A stretch of 64,000 nt of DNA from assembly GCA_029207755.1 (NCBI GenBank), contig JARCOQ010000240.1, positions 1 to 64,000 on the forward strand. Direction: 5' to 3'. Source of the stretch: Chamaea fasciata (lineage: Eukaryota; Chordata; Aves; Passeriformes; Sylviidae). The notes below the pieces were generated by a model that was not told where the DNA came from, searched no databases, and saw only the letters and a list, made by a program, of their open reading frames with translations. Position 1 is the stretch's first letter. The number at the start of each line of letters is the position of its first letter. The position numbers were made by a program, and so were the translations under genes. Below are positions 25,201-36,660 of this stretch, in pieces.

Positions 25201-28200
25201 GGGCCCACCAGGGACACCTAGCGGACAGCCAGGGCTCTCCAGAGACACCCAGGGCACACCCAGGGACAGCTAAGAGACAGCCAGGGCACCCTAGGGACAG
25301 CCAGGGTACCCCCTAGGACACTTAGGGGACAGCCAGGGCACCCCAAGGGACACTCAGGGCACCCCAGGGACACCTAGGGGACAGCCGGGGCACCCCCAGG
25401 GACACCTAGGGGACAGCCAGGGCACCCCAGGGACACCCTGTGCACCCCCAGGGACACCCAGGGCACACCCAGCGACACCTAGGGCACAGCCAGGGCACCC
25501 TAGGGACAGCCAGGGCACCCCCAAGGACACCTAGGGGACAGGCAGGGCACCCCCAGGCACACCGAGGGGACAGCCAGGGCACCCTAGGGACAGCCAGGGC
25601 AACCCCAGGGACACCCAGGGCACCCCAGGGACACGTAGGGGACAGCCTGGGCACCCCCAGGGACACCAAGGGGACAGCCATGGCTCCCCAGGGACAGCCA
25701 GAGCAGCCCCAGGGACACCTAGGGGACAGCCAGGGCCACCCCATGGACACCTAGGGGACAGCCAGGGCACCCAGGGCAGCCCAGGGACACCCAGGGCACC
25801 CCAGGGACACGTAGAGGACAGCCAGGGCACCACAGGGACTGCCAGGGCACCCCAGGGACACCTAGGGGACCTCCAGGGCACCCCCAGGGACACGTACGGG
25901 ACAGCCAGGGAACCCCAGGGACACCCTGTGCACCCCCAGGGACACCCAGGGCACCCCCAGGGACACCTAGGGGACAGCCAGGGCTCCCCAGAGACACCCA
26001 GGGCACACCCAGGGACACCTAGGGGACAGCCTGGGCACCCCCAGGGACACCCAGGGCACCCCCAGGGACACCTAGGGGACAGCCAGGGCACTCCAGGGAC
26101 AGCCAGGCCACGCCCAGGGACAGCGAGGGCACAGCCAGGGCACCCCCAGGGACAGTCAGGGCACCCCCTAGGACACTTAGGGGACAGGCAGGGCACCCCC
26201 AGGGACACCTAGAGGACAGCCAGGGCACCCCAGGGACACCCAGGGGACAGCCAGGGCACCCTATGGACAGCCAGGGCACTCCCAGTGACACCTAGGGGAC
26301 AGCCAGGGGCACCCCCAGGGACACCCAGGGCACCCCCAGGGACACCTAGGGGACAGCCGGGGCACCCCCAGGGACACCTAGGGGACAGCCAGGGAACCCC
26401 AGGGACACCCTGTGCACCCCCAGGAACACCCAGGGCACCCCCAGGGACACCTAGGGGACAGCCAGGGAACCCCAGGGACACCCTGTGCATCCCCAGGGAC
26501 ACCCAGGGCACACCCAGGGACACCTAGGGGACAGCCAGGGCAGCCTAGGGACAGCGAGGGCACCCCCAGGGACACCTAGGGGACAGGCAGGGCACCCCAG
26601 GGCACCCCAGGGACACCCAGGGCACCCCAGGGATACGTAGGGACAGCCAGGGCACCCCCAGGGACACCCAGGGCACCCCCAGGTACACCTGGGGGACCTC
26701 CAGGGCACCCCCAGGGACACGTACGGGACAGCCAAGGAACCCCAGGGACACGCTGTGCACCCCCAGGGATACCGAGGGCCCCCCCAGGGACACCTAGGGG
26801 ACAGGTAGGGCACTCCAAAGACACCTAGAGGACAGACAGGGCGTCCCCAGGGACACCTAGGGGACAGCCAGGGCACCCCAGGGACAGCGAGGGCACCCCC
26901 AGGGACACGTAGAGGACAGGCAGGGCACCCCCAGGGACACCTAGGAGACAGCCAGGGCCCCCTCAGGGACACCTAGGGGACAGTCAGGGCACTCCAGGGA
27001 CACCCAGGGCACCCCCAGGGACACCTTGGGGACAGCCATGGCCCCCCCAGGGACACCTAGGGGACAGCCAGTGAACCCCAGGGACACCCTGTGCACCCCC
27101 AGGGACACCCAGGGCACCCCCAGGGACACTTAGGGGACAACCGGGGCACCCCCAGGGACACCTAGAGGACAGCCAGGGTAGCCCAGGGACACCCAGGGCA
27201 CCCCCAGGGACACCTAGGGGACCTCCAGGGCACCCCAGGGACTCCCTGTGCATCTCCAGGGACACCCAGGGCACCCCCAGGGCACCCCAGAGACAGCCAG
27301 GGCACCCCCAGGGACACCTAGGGGACAGCCAGGGAACCCCAGAGACAGCCAGGACCCTCCCAGGGACACCTAGGGGACAGGCAGGGCACCCCCAGGGACA
27401 GCCATGGCTCCCCCAGGGACAGCCAGGGCCCCCCCATGGACACCTAGGGGACAGCCAGGGCTCCCCAGAGACACCCAGGGCACACCCAGGGACACCTAAG
27501 GGACACCTAAGGGACAGCCAGGGTACCCCCTAAGACACATATGGGACAGCCAGGGCACCCCCAGGGACAGTCAGGGCACCCCCAGGGACACCTAGGGGAC
27601 AGCCGGGGCACCCCAGGGCACACCCAGCGACACCTAGGGCACAGCCAGGGCACCCTAGGGACAGCCAGGGCACCCCCAGGGATACCCAGCGCACCCCCAG
27701 GGACACCAAGGGGACAGCCATGGCTCCCCCAGGGACAGCCAGAGCACCCCCAGGGACACCTAGGGGACAGCCAGGGCCCCCCCATGGACACCTAGGGGAC
27801 AGCCAGGGCACACCAGGGCACCCCAGGGACACCCAGGGCACCCCAGGGACACGTAGGGGACAGCCAGAGCACCCACAGGGACAGCCAGGGCACCCCCAGG
27901 GACACCTAGGAGACAGCCAGGGCCCCCCCAGGGACACCTAGGGGACAGCCAGGGCACCCCAGGGACACCCAGGGCACCCCCAGGGACACCCAGGGGACCT
28001 CCAGGGCACCCCCAGGGACACGTACGGGACAGCCAGGGAACCCCAGGGACACCCTGTGCACCCCCAGGGACACCCAGGGCACACCCAGGGTCACCTAGGG
28101 GACAGCCAGGGCCCCCCCCGGGACACCTAGGGGACAGCCAGGGAACCCCAGGGACACCCCAGGGACACCTAGGAGACAGCCAGGGCCCCCCCAGGGACAC

Positions 28201-30849
28201 CTAGGGGACAGTCAGGGCACCCCCAGGGTCAGCCAGGGAACCCCCAGGGACACCTAGGGGACAGCCGGGGCACCCCCAGGGACACGTATGTGACAGCCAG
28301 GGCACTCCTGGGACAGCCAGGGAACCCCCAGGGACACCTAGGGGACAGCCAGGGCACCCCCAGGGACACCTAGGGGACAGCCAGGGCACCCCAGGGACAC
28401 CCAGGGCAGCCCCAGGGACACCTAGGGGACAGGCAGGGCACCCCCAGGGACACGTACGGGACAGGCAGGGAACCCCAGTGACACCCTGTGCACCCCCAGG
28501 GACACGCAGGGCACACCCAGGGACACCTAGGGGACAGCCAGGGCAGCCCAGGGACAGCCAGGGCACCTCCATGGACACCAAGGGCACCCCCAGAGACACT
28601 GAGGGCACAGCCAGGGCACCCAAAGGACAGCCAGGGCACCCCCAGGGACACCTAAGGGACAGGCAGGGCACCTCCAGGGACAGCCAGGGTACCCCCAGGG
28701 CACCCCAGGGACACCCAGGGCACCCCCAGGGACACCTAGGGACAGTCAGGGCACCCCAGGGACACCTAGGCGACAGCCAGGGCACCCTAGGGACAGCCAG
28801 GGCACCCCGAGGGACATCTAGGGACAGTCAGGGCACCCCAGGGACACCTAGGGGACAGCCAGGGCACCCCCAGGGACACCCAGGGCACCCCCAGGGACAC
28901 CTAGGGCACCCCCAGGGACACCTAGGAGACAGCCAGGGCACTCCCAGGGACACTCTGGGCACCCACAGGGACACCTTGGGGACAGCCAGGGCACCCCAGG
29001 GACAGGCAGGGCACCCCCAGGGACACCTAGGGGACAGCCAGGGCACCCCCAGGGACATTTAGGGAACAGCCAGGGCACTTCCAGGGACACTCTGGGCACC
29101 CACAGGGACATTTTGGGGACAGCCAGGGTACCCCAGGGACACCCAGGGCACCCCCAGGGACATCTAGGGGACAGCCAGGGCACCGTAGGGACAGGCAGGG
29201 CACCCCCAGGGACACCTAGGGCACCCCCAGGGACACCGAGGGGACACCCAGGGCACCCCCAGGGACACCTAGGGGACAGCGAGGGCCCCCCCGGGGACAC
29301 CCAGGGCACCCCAAAGGCCGCCTCGGGGACAGCAAGGGAACCCCAGGGATAGCGAGGGCACCCCCAGGGACACCCAGGGCACCCCCAGGAACACCTAGGG
29401 GACAACCAGGGCACCCCAGAGACATCCAGGGCACACCCAGGGACACCTAAGGGACAGCCAGAGCACCCTAGGCACAGCCAGGGCACCCCCTAGGACACTT
29501 AGGGGAAAGGCAGGGCACCCCAAGGGACACCTAGGGGACAGACAGGGCACCCGCAGGGACACCCAGGGCACACCCAGGGACACCTAGGGGACAGCCAGGG
29601 CACCCCCAGGGACACCCTGGGCACCCCCAGGGACACCTAGGGGACCTCCAGGGAACCCCAAGGACACGTACGGGACAGCCAGGGAACACCAGTGACACCC
29701 TGTGCACCCCCAGGGACACCCAGGGCACCCCCAGGGACACCTACGGGACAGCCAGGGAACCCCAGGGGACACCCAGGGCACCCCCATGGACACCTAGGGC
29801 ACTCCACGGACACCTAGGGGACAGCCAGGGCACCCTAGAGACAGCCAGGGCACCCCCAGGGACACGTAGGGGACAGAAAGGGCACCCTCAGGGCCTTGTA
29901 GGGGACCTCCAGGGCACCCCCAGGGACACCAAGGGGACAGACAGGGCACCCTAGGGATAGCCAGGGCACCCCCAGGGCCACCTAGGGAATAGCCAGGGCA
30001 CCCTAGGGACACCCAGGGCACCCCCAGGGACACCTAGGGGACAGCCAGGGCACCCCCAGAGACCCCTAGGGGACAGCCAGGGCACTCCCAGGGACACTCT
30101 GGGCACCCCCAAGGACACCTTGGGGACACCCAGGGCACCCCCAGGGACACCTAGGGGACAGCCAGGGCACCCCCAGGGACACCTAGGGGACAGCCAGGGC
30201 ACCCTAGGGACAGCCAGGGCACCCCCAGGGACACCTTGGGCACCCCAGGGACACCTAGGGGACAGCCAGGGCACCCCAGGGACACCCAGGGCACTCCCAG
30301 GGACACCTAGGGGACAGGCAGGGCACCCCCAGGGACACGTACGGGACAGCCAGAGAACCCCAGTGACACCCTGTGCACCCCCAGGGACACGTAGGGCACC
30401 CCCAGGGACACCTAGGGGACAGCCAGGGCACCCCCAGGGACACCAAGGGGACCCCCAGGGACACCTAGGGGACAGCCACGGCACCCCCAGGGACACCTAG
30501 GGGACAGCCAGGGCACCCCAGGGACACCCAGGGTACCCCAGGGACACCCAGTGCCCCCCCAGGGACACCTAGGGGACAGCCAAGGAACCCCAGGAACACC
30601 ATGGGCACGCCCAGGGACACCTAGGGGACAGCCTGGGCACCCCCAGAGACACCTAAGGGACAGGCAGGGCACCTCCAGGGACAGCCAGGGTACCCCCAGG
30701 GACACCTAGGGACAGTCAGGGCACCCCAGGGACACCTAGGGGACAGGTGGGGCACCCTAGGGACAGCCAGGGCACCCCGAGGGACACCTAAGTGACAGCC
30801 AGAGCACCCCAGGGACATCGAGGGACAGCCAGGAACCCCCTGGGACAGC
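16262..30849 (+). repeat. Higher-order unit A2, satellite part
   Basis: This is colinear with A1. The offset is about 14,089 at the left, 14,077 near 20 kb, 14,108 near 21 kb, 15,191 after 22.7 kb, 15,151 near 28-29 kb and 15,120 at the right edge. The jumps are mostly one repeat unit (31-32 bp). The exception is a 1,083-bp insertion at 21,607-22,689. The stretch 24,570-25,870 lacks at least eight single C residues relative to A1. No gene is visible in it. Confidence 0.9.
21607..22689 (+). repeat. 1,083-bp segment present in A2 and absent from A1
   Basis: At A1 position about 7499 the sequence runs agggca|cacccagg. In A2 the same left flank meets this segment at 21,607, and the same right flank resumes at 22,690. 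The first part is a local duplication: the block with acgtagaggacaggcagg near 21,280 recurs 455 bp later near 21,735, together with its neighbours up to about 22,000. The rest resembles satellite 1.6 kb to the left (about 20.55-20.81 kb). It is an expansion from neighbouring repeats, not foreign DNA. Confidence 0.8.
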
Positions 30850-31381
30850 CAGCTCACCCCCACGGCCCCCTCCACCTCCAGGAGCTATCAAAACCCTCCT
30901 CAGGTTCTTTGATGCCTCAAATGGGCCGCCCAAACCTCCCGAATACCCCCCAAAGCACCCAAAGCAGCCCTCAGGACTCCCCCCAGACCCCCCACAACCC
31001 AAAAACCCCCTCCACGACAACTCAGGACCCCCAGGATCCCCCCAAATCCGCGCCCCCCTCACCCTGAGGTCCCGTTTGAGCCGCTCCACGTTGCGGACAG
31101 GCACCAGCTCATCAAGCCCCAAGCACCAACACCTGCGGGACTGGGATGGACTGAGAGCACTGGGAGGGTGACCAGAGAAACCTGGGATGGACGAAGAGTG
31201 GACTGGGATGAACTGGGATGAACTGGCAGGCGTGTGGGGGTCCATGGTGGCCACTCGGTGCCTTACTGGTCTATACTGGGATGGGTCGGATGGCCCCAGG
31301 GGAGGGGGAGTGGGCACACTGGTCCAGACTGGGAGGGGAGTCACCATGGCGCCGGAGGCGGAGTCGAGGATACGAGCGAGG
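30850..31381 (-). other. Exon-bearing cassette, copy 3
   Basis: This copy is 532 bp and, by eye, identical to copy 2. Just to its right (about 31,407-31,455) it has an extra 53-bp block (21+32) absent after copy 2, beginning agggcaacccaggg. The distance from copy 2 is 15,120 bp. The minus-strand frame through the cassette extends into this satellite and gives the longest cassette-spanning open frame (30,757-31,527, 256 codons). Most of that is repeat translation. Confidence 0.85.
31063..31132 (-). CDS. Candidate 70-nt exon, copy 3
   Basis: The 70 bases and both splice signals are the same as in copies 1 and 2. This is the last copy before a 20.6-kb stretch without cassettes, so it is the right-hand member of the A-type exon group. 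Confidence 0.33.
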
Positions 31382-32120
31382 CAGGGACACCTAGGGGACA
31401 GCCAGGGCAACCCAGGGACACCCAGGGCACCCCCAGGGACACCTAGGGGACAGCCAGGGCCCCCCCAGGGACACCTAGGGAACAGCCAGGGCACCCCGAG
31501 GGACAGGGAGGGCACCCCCAGGGACACCTAAAGGACAGCCAGGGCACCCCAGGCACACCCAGGGCTCCCCCAGAGACACCTAGAGGACAGCCAGGGCACC
31601 CCCAGGGACACCGAGATCACCCCCAGGGACACCTCGGGCACCCCCAGAGACATTGAGGGCACAGCCAGGGCACCCTAGGGACAGACAGGGCACCCACAGA
31701 GACATCGAGTGCACAGCCAAGGCACCCTAGGGACAGCCAGGGCACCCCCAGGGACACCTAGGGGACAGGCAGGGCACCCCCAGGGACACCAAGGGGACAG
31801 CCAGGGCACCCTCAGGGAAACCAAGGGCACAGCCAGGGCACCCCAAGGACAGCCAGGGCAGCCCAGGGACACCTACGGGACAGCCAGGGCACCCCAGGGC
31901 AGCCCAGGGACACCCAGGGTACCCCAGGGACACGTAGGCGACCTCCCGGGCACCCTAGGGACAGCCAGGTCACCCCAGGGACACCCAGTGCCCCCCCAGG
32001 TACACCTAGGGGACAGCCAAGGAACCCCAGGAACACCATGGGCACGCCCAGGGACACCTAGGGGACAGCCTGGGCACCCCCAGGGACACGTAGGGGACAG
32101 CCAGGGCACCCCAGGGACAC
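31382..32120 (+). repeat. Truncated higher-order unit A3
   Basis: This matches A1 (about 2173-2860) and A2 (about 16,262-16,950), including the run of unusual variants such as accgagatcacccccaggg, cattgagggcac and aaaccaagggcac. Agreement stops near 32,120: A1 and A2 continue gggacagccagggcaccccg, while this copy continues gggacacccagggcaccccc and does not return. The breakpoint lies inside the repeat and no foreign sequence is inserted. Confidence 0.8.
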
Positions 32121-32560
32121 CCAGGGCACCCCCAGGGACACCGAGGGGACAGCCAGGGCACCCTAGGGACAGCCAGGGCACCCCCAGGGACACGTAGGGG
32201 ACAGCCAGGGCACCCTAGGGACAGGCAGGGCACCCCCAGGGACACCTAGGGGACAGCCAGGGCCCCCCCAGGGACACCTAGGGGACAGCCAGGGCACCCC
32301 AGGGACACCCAGGGCACCCCCAGGGACACCGAGGGGACAGCCAGGGCACCCGAGGGACAGCCATGGCACCCTAGGGACAGCCAGGGCACCCCCAGGGACA
32401 CCTAGGGGACAGCAAGGGCATTCCCAGGGACACCTAAGAGACACCCTGGGCACCCCCAGGGACACCCAGGGCCCCCCCAGGGACACCTAGGGGACAGCCA
32501 GGGAACCCCAGGGACCCCCAGGGCACCCCCAGGGACACCTAGAGGACAGCCAGGGCACCC
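32121..32560 (+). repeat. Short-unit satellite between A3 and B1
   Basis: Only 21- and 32-bp units with scattered variants are present, and I see no larger periodicity. No gene, RNA gene or mobile-element sequence is visible. Confidence 0.75.
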
Positions 32561-34613
32561 CCAGGGACACCTAGGGGACAGGAAGGGCACCCCCAGGGAC
32601 ACCTAGGGGACAGCCAGGGCCCCCTCAGGGACACCTAGGGGACAGCCAGGGCACTCCAGGGACAGCCAGGGCACCCCCAGGGACACCTAGGGGACAGCCA
32701 GGGCACCCACAGGGACACCAGGGCACCCCCAGGGACCCACAGGGCACCCGCAGGGACACCAAGGGGACAGCCAGGGCACCCCAAGGACACCTAGGGGACA
32801 GCCTAGCACCCCCAGGGACACCCAGGGCACCCCGAGGGACGGCTAAGGGACAGGCAGGGCACCTCCAGGGACACCTAGGGGACAGGCAGGGTACACCCAG
32901 GGACACTGAGGGGACAGCCAGGGCAACCCCAGAGACCCCTAGGGGACAACCAGGGCACTCGCAGGGACACCCAGGGCACCCCCAGGGACACGTACAGGAC
33001 ACCCAGGGAACCCCAGGGACACCCTGGGCACCACCAGGGACACCTAGGGGACAGCCAGGGACACCTAGGGGACAGCCAGGGAACCCCAGGGACACCCTGG
33101 GCACCACCAGGGACACCTAGGGGACAGCCAGGGAACCCGAGGGACAGCCAAGGAACCCCCAGGGACACCTAGAGGACAGGAAGGGCACCCCCAGGGACAC
33201 CTAGGGGACAGCCAGGGCCCCCCCAGGGACACCTAGGGGACAGCCAGGGCACTCCAGGGACAGCCAGGGCACCCCCAGGGACACCTAGGGGACAGCCAGG
33301 GCACCCCCAGGGACACCTAGGGCACTCCCAGGGACACCTAGGGGACAGGCAGGGCACCCCCAGGGACACCCAGGGCACCCCCAACGACACCTAGGGGACA
33401 GACAGGGCACCCCCAGGGACACTGACGGGACAGCCAGGGCACCCCCAGAGACCGCTAGGGGACAGCCAGGGCACTCCCAGAGACACGCAGGGCACCCCCA
33501 GGGACACCTAGGAGAAGGCAGGACACCCCCAGGGACACCTAGGGGACAGCCAGGGCACCCCTAGGGACATATAGGGGACAGCCAGGGCACTCCAGGGACA
33601 CCCAGGGCACCCCCAGGGACACCTAGGGACAGCCAGGGCACCCCCAGGGACACCTAGGGGACAGCCATGGCACCCCAGGGACACTCAGGGCACCCCCAGG
33701 GTCGCCGAGGGGACAGCCAGGGCACCCCAAGGACAGCGAGGGCACCCCCAGGGACACCTAGGGGACCTCCAGGGAACCCCAGGACACGTACGGGACAGCC
33801 AGGGAATCCCAGGGACACCCTGGGCGCCACCAGGGACACCCAGGGCACCCCCAGGGACACCTAGGGGACAGCCAGGGCACCCTAGGGACAGCCAAGGCAC
33901 CCCCAGGGACACCTAGGGGACAGCCAGGGCACTCCAGGGACAGCCAGGGCACCCCCAGGGACAGCTAGGGGACAGCCAGGGCACCCTAGGGACAGCCAGG
34001 GAACCCCCAGGGACACCAAGGGCACAGCCAGGGCACCCTAGGGACAGCCAGGGTACCCTCAGGGACACCCAGGGCACCCCAAGGGACACCTAGGGGACAG
34101 CCAGGGCACCCCCAGGGACACCTAGGGGACAGCCAGGGCACCCCCAGGGACACCTAGAGGACAGGCAGGGCACCCCCAGGGCACCCCAGGGACAGCCAGG
34201 CACCCCAAGGGACAGGTAGGGAACAGCCAGGGTACCCCCAGGGACACCAAGGGGACAGCCCGAACACCCCAAGGACAGCCAGGGCACCCCCAGGGACACC
34301 TAGGGGACAGCCAGGGCACCCCAGGGACACCAAGGGGACAGCCAGGGCACCCCCAGGGACACCTAGGGGTCAGCCAGGGCACCCCAGGAACACCAAGGGG
34401 GACAGCCAGGGCACCCCCAGGGACACCTAGGGGACAGCCAGGGACCCCAGGGAAACCAAGGGGACAGGCAGGGCACCCCCAGGGACACCTAGGGGACAGG
34501 CAGGGCACGCCCAGGGCCACGTAGGGGACCTCCATGGGCACCCTAGGGACAGCCAGGGCACCCCCAGGGACACCTAGGGCACCCCAGGGACACCTAGGGG
34601 ACAGCAGGGAACC
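32561..34613 (+). repeat. Higher-order repeat B, copy 1 (2.05 kb)
   Basis: This is tandemly duplicated at 34,614-36,660 with an offset of 2,052-2,054 bp. Shared diagnostic variants include gacaggaagggcac at the left edge, cagcctagcacccc, gggacggctaaggg, cacgtacaggacacc and gagaaggcaggacacc. B carries a diverged form of the CGTACG module, with gggcgccacc in place of gtgcaccccc near 33,825. There is no cassette and no gene. Confidence 0.85.
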
Positions 34614-36660
34614 CCAGGGACACCTAGGGGACAGGAAGGGCACCCCCAGGGACACCTAGGGGACAGCCAGGGCCCCCTCAGGGACACCTAGGGGACAGCC
34701 AGGGCACTCCAGGGACAGCCAGGGCACCCCCAGGGACACCTAGGGGACAGCCAGGGCACCCACAGGGACACCAGGGCACCCCCAGGGACCCACAGGGCAC
34801 CCGCAGGGACACCAAGGGGACAGCCAGGGCACCCCAAGGACACCTAGGGGACAGCCTAGCACCCCCAGGGACACCCAGGGCACCCCGAGGGACGGCTAAG
34901 GGACAGGCAGGGCACCTCCAGGGACACCTAGGGGACAGGCAGGGTACACCCAGGGACACTGAGGGGACAGCCAGGGCAACCCCAGAGAACCCCTAGGGAC
35001 AACCAGGGCACTCGCAGGGACACCCAGGGCACCCCCAGGGACACGTACAGGACACCCAGGGAACCCCAGGGACACCCTGGGCACCACCAGGGACACCTAG
35101 GGGACAGCCAGGGACACCTAGGGGACAGCCAGGGAACCCCAGGGACACCCTGGGCACCACCAGGGACACCTAGGGGACAGCCAGGGAACCCGAGGGACAG
35201 CCAAGGAACCCCCAGGGACACCTAGAGGACAGGAAGGGCACCCCCAGGGACACCTAGGGGACAGCCAGGGCCCCCCCAGGGACACCTAGGGGACAGCCAG
35301 GGCACTCAGGGACAGCCAGGGCACCCCCAGGGACACCTAGGGGACAGCCAGGGCACCCCAGGGACACCCTAGGGCACTCCCAGGGACACCTAGGGGACAG
35401 GCAGGGCACCCCCAGGGACACCCAGGGCACCCCCAACGACACCTAGGGGACAGACAGGGCACCCCCAGGGACACTGACGGGACAGCCAGGGCACCCCCAG
35501 AGACCGCTAGGGGACAGCCAGGGCACTCCCAGAGACACGCAGGGCACCCCCAGGGACACCTAGGAGAAGGCAGGACACCCCCAGGGACACCTAGGGGACA
35601 GCCAGGGCACCCCTAGGGACATATAGGGGACAGCCCAGGGCACTCCAGGGACACCCAGGGCACCCCCAGGGACACCTAGGGGACAGCCAGGGCACCCCCA
35701 GGGACACCTAGGGGACAGCCATGGCACCCCAGGGACACTCAGGGCACCCCCAGGGTCGCCGAGGGGACAGCCAGGGCACCCCAAGGACAGCGAGGGCACC
35801 CCCAGGGACACCTAGGGGACCTCCAGGGAACCCCAGGGACACGTACGGGACAGCCAGGGAATCCCAGGGACACCCTGGGCGCCACCAGGGACACCCAGGG
35901 CACCCCCAGGACACCTAGGGGACAGCCAGGGCACCCTAGGGACAGCCAAGGCACCCCCAGGGACACCTAGGGGACAGCCAGGGCACTCCAGGGACAGCCA
36001 GGGCACCCCCAGGGACAGCTAGGGGACAGCCAGGGCACCCTAGGGACAGCCAGGGAACCCCCAGGGACACCAAGGGCACAGCCAGGGCACCCTAGGGACA
36101 GCCAGGGTACCCTCAGGGACACCCAGGGCACCCCAAGGGACACCTAGGGGACAGCCAGGGCACCCCAGGGACACCTAGGGGACAGCCAGGGGCACCCCCA
36201 GGGACACCTAGAGGACAGGCAGGGCACCCCCAGGGCACCCCAGGGACAGCCAGGGCACCCCAAGGGACAGGTAGGGAACAGCCAGGGTACCCCCAGGGAC
36301 ACCAAGGGGACAGCCCGAACACCCCAAGGACAGCCAGGGCACCCCCAGGGACACCTAGGGGGACAGCCAGGGCACCCCAGGGACACCAAGGGGACAGCCA
36401 GGGCACCCCCAGGGACACCTAGGGGTCAGCCAGGGCACCCCAGGAACACCAAGGGGACAGCCAGGGCACCCCCAGGGACACCTAGGGGACAGCCAGGGAC
36501 CCCAGGGAAACCAAGGGGACAGGCAGGGCACCCCCAGGGACACCTAGGGGACAGGCAGGGCACGCCCAGGGCCACGTAGGGGACCTCCAGGGCACCCTAG
36601 GGACAGCCAGGGCACCCCCAGGGACACCTAGGGCACCCCAGGGACACCTAGGGGACAGCC
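34614..36660 (+). repeat. Higher-order repeat B, copy 2
   Basis: This is the tandem partner of 32,561-34,613. Differences are mostly one-base changes in C or G runs and a few unit-size indels, for example near 35,360. The match ends where the second copy reads gacagccagggcacc and the first begins the next copy's gacaggaagggcac. Confidence 0.82.
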
